From assembly GCF_002494345.1 (NCBI RefSeq), contig NZ_NXNI01000001.1, forward strand, positions 1,922,001-1,986,000: 64,000 nt of DNA, written 5' to 3'. The position numbers and the translations under genes were made by a program. Shown here piece by piece: positions 59,657 to 64,000 of this stretch. The stretch's first letter is position 1. Every line of letters begins with the position of its first letter. Source of the stretch: Natrinema ejinorense (GTDB lineage Archaea > Halobacteriota > Halobacteria > Halobacteriales > Natrialbaceae). Below the pieces are notes generated by a model. The model ran no database searches. It was given only the letters and a program-made list of their open reading frames with translations, and had not been told where the DNA came from.

Positions 59657-59867
59657 CGTCTGCTCGATGTGGCGTATCGGGCCGACGTTGGCCACCGTTT
59701 TGGCGTCCGTGTTCTTCGTGGCAATCCCCGACGTTACGTGAACGAAACGGGTGTACTGGTCGTCTCGACCTGACGCAGGGCTTGCCCGTCTCTTGCGTTC
59801 AGCTCTCGAGTCGTGATCGTAGCCGAGCGTACACGACCTTATATGCCCGGAGGATGAAACCTCACCT

Positions 59868-60296
59868 ATGCTCTCGCGGATTCTCGTTCCGATGGACGAC
59901 TCTGAGCCGGCCGAACGTGCGCTCGCGTACGCGCTCGATAATCATCCCGACGCCGACGTCACCGTTCTACACATCGTCGGAGTCCCCTCCATGATGATGG
60001 GAAGTGCGGTGGGACTGAGCCTCGAGGACGACTTGGAGGAGGCGGCTGCCGAACGTGCTGAACCTGTCTTCGAACGCGCACACGAAGTCGCGGCTGAACG
60101 GGACCGGGAGATTAACACGGACGTGGGGGTCGGACATCCCGCCCGAGCGATCATCGATCGTGCTGACGACTACGACACGATCGTACTCGGGAGTCACGGC
60201 GAGGACTGGCATCGCACGGCACGCCAGTTCCTCGTCGGAAACGTTGCCGAAACGGTGGTTAAGCGGGCACCGGTGCCGGTAATAGTGGTCCGATGA
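59868..60296 (+). CDS. Universal stress protein UspA
   Basis: This 142-residue single USP domain starts MLSRILVPMDDSEPAERALAYAL and ends YDTIVLGSHGEDWHRTARQFLVGNVAETVVKRAPVPVIVV, with the ATP-loop glycines (GSHG, GN) present. It has its own promoter (CTTATATG at about 59839) upstream of the ATG at 59868. With 58622 it forms a small stress-protein group after the tRNA-Lys gene. Confidence 0.9.
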   Translation: MLSRILVPMDDSEPAERALAYALDNHPDADVTVLHIVGVPSMMMGSAVGLSLEDDLEEAAAERAEPVFERAHEVAAERDREINTDVGVGHPARAIIDRADDYDTIVLGSHGEDWHRTARQFLVGNVAETVVKRAPVPVIVVR

Positions 60297-60594
60297 CGGG
60301 TCGCTCACGCTCTTTACTGTCTAGTCGGGCCAGTTTGGGCAACGAACAGGTCGGCGCGTGAATCGCTTGGATGCTCACAAACCCGTTCGGCGAGAGCGAT
60401 AGCCCGGATTTGGAAGACTCGTGGGAGAACGAGCGGGCTCGTGTTCACTTCGTAGCATCGTGCTGGCCGGCGAAGCGTAGATCGAACTTGTGAACCCCTG
60501 CCACGAGTAGGGATCACGAAACCGACGGGAATCGACTCCTTCCGCGAGTCGACGACCGGGCCGGCGGCACGGAGAACCCACAAAGCGATCGGAT

Positions 60595-61773
60595 TCAGGG
60601 GTCGACCAGTTCGGCGTCCTTGGCGGCCGCCTCGGCGCGCTCGAGCAGGTCGTCCGGTTCGGCCGCCAGCAGCGGCTCGAGGCGGGCGTTGGTCTCGACC
60701 TGGTCGGGGGTGACGCGGTTGCAGCCGGCGTCGATGGTCGAGTCGGTGAAGGTGCCGATCTCGCGGGCCTGTGCGACGATGTACTGTTTGTCCCGGCTCA
60801 ACAGCGGCCGGTGGATGGGGAGCGTGGCTGCGCGGCTGGTGACGCCGAGGTTCCGGATCGTCTGACTCGACTTCTGGCCGGCGGCTTCGCCGGTGACGAT
60901 GCCGTCCGCGTTGACGCGTTCGGCGAGCGTCTCGGCGGCGCGATAGAAGAACCGCCGCAGGGAGAGCATTCGTCCCTGTTCCATTTCCCGGACCAGCAGG
61001 TCGACCGTCTCGCCGCCCGGAACCCGGTAGACCTGCATGTCGAAGTTGGGTGCGTACGCCGAGAGGAGCCGAACCGTCTCCATCGCGCGTGCCTCGTGAT
61101 CGATCCCGCCGTAGTCGCCGAGGTCGACGTACGCCGGGACGATCGGGCTGCCGCGTTTCATCATCTCGTAGGCCGCGACGGGGGAGTCGATGCCGCCGCT
61201 GACCAACGCGACCACCGCCTCCTGTGAACCAAGCGGGAGCCCGCCCGGGCCGTCGACCGTCTCGAGGTAGACGAACGCCACGTCCTCGCGGACTTCGACG
61301 CCGAAGGTGAGGTCGGGCTCGTCGAGGTCGACTTCGGGTTCGAACTCGTCTTCGACGGCCTCCCAGATTACGGTCCCGGCCTCGCGGGCGAGGTCCTCGC
61401 TATCGTAGGGGAGGGTCTTGTCGGCCCGGCGGGCGTCGACCGCGAACGTCCCGCCGTCGTAGTGCTCGCGGGCGGTCGCCGCCAGCGCCTCGAGGATCCG
61501 TGCTTTCTCGGTGCTGACGGTCAGCACCGGGCTCGCGGAGACGACCCCGAAGGTGTCCGTCGCGGCCGCGGTCGCGGCCTCGACGGCTGCCTCGTTCGTG
61601 TGGATCAGCGGCCGGTTCCACCGGCGCTCGATCGTGCCGGGAATCGCGCGGTCGGCCAGTACGGCCTCGAGGTTCTCCGCGAGAAGACCCTCCATATACC
61701 GCTTGACGGTGTTGCTCTTGGTGTTGAGGTCCCCGTGGCGGACGAGGACGGTGTCGGCTCCCGGAGGGTGCAT
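60595..61773 (-). CDS. thiI: tRNA 4-thiouridine synthase ThiI
   Basis: This 392-residue protein has an N-terminal NFLD/THUMP region (about 20-165), the PP-loop VSGGIDSPVAAYEMMKRG (near 191-208) and a C-terminal part with DAGCNRVTPDQ. ThiI adenylates tRNA U8 and inserts sulfur. The archaeal form lacks the rhodanese domain present in Escherichia coli. The start at 61773 (MHPPGADTVLVRHGDL) is the family N-terminus. It stands alone, with a TATA-like element (TTATAGCC) about 24 bases upstream. Confidence 0.93.
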   Translation of the reverse strand: MHPPGADTVLVRHGDLNTKSNTVKRYMEGLLAENLEAVLADRAIPGTIERRWNRPLIHTNEAAVEAATAAATDTFGVVSASPVLTVSTEKARILEALAATAREHYDGGTFAVDARRADKTLPYDSEDLAREAGTVIWEAVEDEFEPEVDLDEPDLTFGVEVREDVAFVYLETVDGPGGLPLGSQEAVVALVSGGIDSPVAAYEMMKRGSPIVPAYVDLGDYGGIDHEARAMETVRLLSAYAPNFDMQVYRVPGGETVDLLVREMEQGRMLSLRRFFYRAAETLAERVNADGIVTGEAAGQKSSQTIRNLGVTSRAATLPIHRPLLSRDKQYIVAQAREIGTFTDSTIDAGCNRVTPDQVETNARLEPLLAAEPDDLLERAEAAAKDAELVDP

Positions 61774-61840
61774 GGGCTGTGATAGATGGTTGCGGCTATA
61801 AGGGGGTTACGAGGTCGGCCTCGAGGGGTTCGTACGTCGG

Positions 61841-63100
61841 TCACGCGATCGATTCCTCGACCGTTGGGCTCAGACTGCCGGTATAGGAGTAGATCCCGAC
61901 GACGAGAACGGCACCGGCGATCAATGGGATGATCGCGCTGAGGGCGTACAGCACGTTGTAGCCGACTGCGTTGGCGAAGGGGAGCGATATCAATGGTCCG
62001 AGACCGCCGCCGACGTCGCCGAAGATGTTGTTGGTGCCCATCGCCCTGCCCATCCGATCCTCGGGCGTGAGGTCGGCGAGCAGTGCCGTCAGCGGACCGC
62101 CGACCCCGCCCTGTCCCGCACCGATCAGGATACACCCGAGCACGACGGCCCCCAACGACGGCGCGACCGTGAGTACGACGAACCCGGCACAGCTCGTCGC
62201 GAGGAAGACGATCAGGACGGGAATGCGTGCGCCGACGCCGTCGCTGATCTTGCCACTAGAGATCGTAAAGACCGCGCCCGAGAGCGTGGAGACCGCCATC
62301 AGCAGTCCGGAGGTCCCCTGTTCCCCGTAGTCAATGCCGTAGCCCGCAACCTCGAGCGAGAGCGTCAACGACTCGATTTGCAGGTACAGAACCAGCGTCG
62401 AGAAGAGGACGCCGATGTACGCGAAGTAGAGCCCGAAGTTGACGAGGCCGACGGTCAGTGCGGGGAGGGTCGTCTCGAAGTCCAGCGGGTTGATCGACGA
62501 GTCGGTCGACTCGACGTGGGTTTCGGGGACGATGAAGTAGGCGATGACGCTCGCCAGGCCGGCGAAGGAGGCCGCGATGGCGAACGCCGTGGCGTTGTTG
62601 TACACTTCGCTGACGATGCCGCCGAGCACCATGCCCGCGGGGAACCCGAACGTGATCCCGGCTCGGACGATGCCCATGCTCGTCCCGCGCGAGTTGGCCT
62701 CGCTGACGTCGGCGGTGATCGTGTACGCCGTCGCGAACACGAGCGCGCTGCCGATGCCCCACATGATTCGCGCGAGAACGAACCAGAGTTCGGGCATCGA
62801 AGACCGGATGGCGATCACGTAGCCGACGGTCGCGAGCCCCTCGATCGCCAGGCCGACGACGAACGGTTTCCGGGTCCCGATCCGGTCGACGAGCACGCCC
62901 GCCGGCCCGTTTGCCACCAGTCGCGTCCAGCGATTCGCCGAGAGGATGACGCCGACCATGAACCCCGAGATCCCCAGTACCTCGCCGAGGTTCGGCAGAA
63001 TCGGGAAGACGACGCCGCCGCCGAAGCCGACGAAGAAGGTACTCGCGACGACGGCGTAGACGACGGATCTGGCAGTCGATTCGGAACTCGAGTCGGACAC
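61841..63100 (-). CDS. MFS transporter
   Basis: This 419-residue membrane protein has about twelve membrane spans in two halves, with the MFS loop motif VLVDRIGTRKPF after the second span (near 70-81) and TPEDRMGRAMG later. The family includes drug and sugar exporters. The substrate is unknown. The start is GTG at 63100, which gives a typical soluble N-terminus (SDSSSESTARS) before the first span. It lies 67 bases from the ThiI gene on the same strand. Confidence 0.9.
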   Translation of the reverse strand: MSDSSSESTARSVVYAVVASTFFVGFGGGVVFPILPNLGEVLGISGFMVGVILSANRWTRLVANGPAGVLVDRIGTRKPFVVGLAIEGLATVGYVIAIRSSMPELWFVLARIMWGIGSALVFATAYTITADVSEANSRGTSMGIVRAGITFGFPAGMVLGGIVSEVYNNATAFAIAASFAGLASVIAYFIVPETHVESTDSSINPLDFETTLPALTVGLVNFGLYFAYIGVLFSTLVLYLQIESLTLSLEVAGYGIDYGEQGTSGLLMAVSTLSGAVFTISSGKISDGVGARIPVLIVFLATSCAGFVVLTVAPSLGAVVLGCILIGAGQGGVGGPLTALLADLTPEDRMGRAMGTNNIFGDVGGGLGPLISLPFANAVGYNVLYALSAIIPLIAGAVLVVGIYSYTGSLSPTVEESIA

Positions 63101-63178
63101 GTGCAGTCACTCGCTGGTTCGATTCGCACTGGCGTACATCGCGGCTCACGCTGGTCGAAGAAAACGCGGCGTGTTCGT

Positions 63179-64000
63179 TCAGAACGTCGAGAGTTCGCCC
63201 TCGATCACGCTGCGGGTGATCCCGGTCACGTCCGCGAGTTCCCGGTCGACGATGGCTTCGACGTCGGCCTCGACATCCGAGACCGCGACCCCGTCGTCGG
63301 TGACGACGTGGACGTCGGCGACGTGGGGCTGATCGATCGGGCGACCGATCTGGGAGAGGAGGCGCACACGCAGATCGCGGATGCCGTCGACCTCGTCGAC
63401 GACGGACTCCGCGATCTCCGTCGAGAGCAGGTTGTAGATCTTTCCGATGTGATTGACCGGGTTCTTCCCGCTGGTCGCCTCCATCGACATCGACCGGTTG
63501 GGCGTGATGAGACCGTTCGCGCGGTTACCGCGCCCCACGGAGCCGTCGTCGCCCTGTTCGGCGGAGGTTCCGGTCACCGTGAGATAGATCGAACCCTCGT
63601 CGTAGTCGTCGGCCGTGTTGACGTGGACCTCGACCGCGCGGTCGGTGTACTCGCGTGCGACGCCGTCGACGAACTCCCGGACGGACTCGACGGCCTCGAC
63701 GTACTCGTCAAGATCCGCGACGTACTCGTCGACCATCGCCGCCGCGACGGTGACGTCGATCTCGTCGCCCTCGCGCTTGCCCATGATCTTCACGTCGGGG
63801 CCGAGTTCCGGGTTCTCGTCGGCGTACTCCCCGTTCAGCCGACGTTCGGCCTCGAGGACGATCTGCTCGGTCTCGGTCAGCGGCGCGTGACCGACGCCGA
63901 AGCTCGTGTCGTTGGCCATCGGGACGCTGACTTCGTCTTCGCCGAAGACCTCCTGGAGGTCGCCGCTACCCTCGCCGAGTTTGACATCGACGACGATGTC
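63179..64000 (-). CDS. mat: Methionine adenosyltransferase (archaeal type), truncated by the window edge
   Basis: 273 residues of the archaeal AdoMet synthetase are present. The N-terminal part runs off the right edge. Visible motifs include [49 protein letters not shown] and [20 protein letters not shown] with [16 protein letters not shown]. The enzyme makes S-adenosylmethionine from methionine and ATP. An internal ATG at 63919 is not the true start, because the frame continues with family-like sequence ([20 protein letters not shown]) to 64000. Confidence 0.94.
   Translation of the reverse strand, partial: DIVVDVKLGEGSGDLQEVFGEDEVSVPMANDTSFGVGHAPLTETEQIVLEAERRLNGEYADENPELGPDVKIMGKREGDEIDVTVAAAMVDEYVADLDEYVEAVESVREFVDGVAREYTDRAVEVHVNTADDYDEGSIYLTVTGTSAEQGDDGSVGRGNRANGLITPNRSMSMEATSGKNPVNHIGKIYNLLSTEIAESVVDEVDGIRDLRVRLLSQIGRPIDQPHVADVHVVTDDGVAVSDVEADVEAIVDRELADVTGITRSVIEGELSTF

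Noticed and set aside
60314-60583. 89-codon reverse frame between the stress-protein and thiI genes
   Set aside because: The product is Arg/Pro/Ser-rich rather than acidic, and no start signal is visible. A transposase remnant was considered but no motif was found.
1-64000. CRISPR arrays, rRNA genes, intact insertion sequences, prophage
   Set aside because: No regularly spaced direct repeats, rRNA sequence or transposase/integrase frames were recognised. The only repeated elements are the palindromic family and the tRNA 3' duplication.

Overview
The window comes from a haloarchaeon (class Halobacteria, most likely a Natrialbales-type genome). The evidence is the high G+C content, very acidic proteins, Tat-type lipoprotein signals, many leaderless genes with a TATA-like box about 25 bases before the start codon, and archaeal versions of ribosomal proteins L1, L10, L11 and L12, methionine adenosyltransferase, DpsA and ThiI. 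It is mostly chromosomal core. I see no rRNA, CRISPR array, intact IS element or prophage. One tRNA gene (Lys, CTT) is present.

Layout: 0-2 kb holds Trm112, three DUF2249 proteins and an HTH-10 regulator. 2.4-5.7 kb is an overlapping three-gene respiratory module: a four-cluster Fe-S protein, an NrfD-type quinone subunit and a small membrane protein. No catalytic molybdopterin subunit is present. 5.9-12.2 kb holds an Mrp-type Fe-S carrier ATPase, a cupin, a PHP/asparagine-synthase-like pair and purL. 12.4-18.1 kb holds a HalX response regulator, a degenerate histidine kinase, an Eis-like acetyltransferase and an Lrp/aminotransferase pair. 18.3-19.5 kb is an iron-regulated siderophore-binding lipoprotein. 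20-26 kb is metabolic (thioredoxin-like, HpcH aldolase, old yellow enzyme, BtpA, TctA). 26-29.6 kb carries L12, L10 and L1, with L11 split off by a divergent membrane-protein gene. 29.7-36 kb has CutA, PEP carboxykinase, a group of tiny zinc-ribbon proteins, tandem acidic paralogues and a HAD hydrolase. 36-42.4 kb has a thioesterase, a TraB/M50 pair, purM, a stress protein and a macro domain. 42.6-43.5 kb is an iron-box microprotein and DpsA. 43.7-56.5 kb has an aldehyde dehydrogenase, a sugar kinase, a BrkB-type membrane protein, a zinc ABC transporter and a fused ADP-forming acyl-CoA synthetase with a DRTGG partner. 56.5-64 kb has a TrkA-N/DHH phosphoesterase, tRNA-Lys with a duplicated 3' end, stress proteins, ThiI, an MFS transporter and a truncated methionine adenosyltransferase.

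Three regulatory themes stand out. Five CGAA-N4-TTCG palindromes cluster around the DUF2249, HTH-10 and Fe-S/NrfD genes, suggesting anaerobic or denitrification-type control. TTAGGY-N2-GCCTAA boxes of the kind bound by archaeal DtxR-type repressors sit around the promoters of the siderophore-binding protein and a 55-residue protein next to dpsA. Most strikingly, a palindromic element of about 75-90 bp occurs five times (6976, 7477, 16413, 32216, 35960). In all five, one end of the element supplies the TGA stop codon of the adjoining gene. The inner stem differs between copies but stays base-paired. This is the best candidate for something undescribed.
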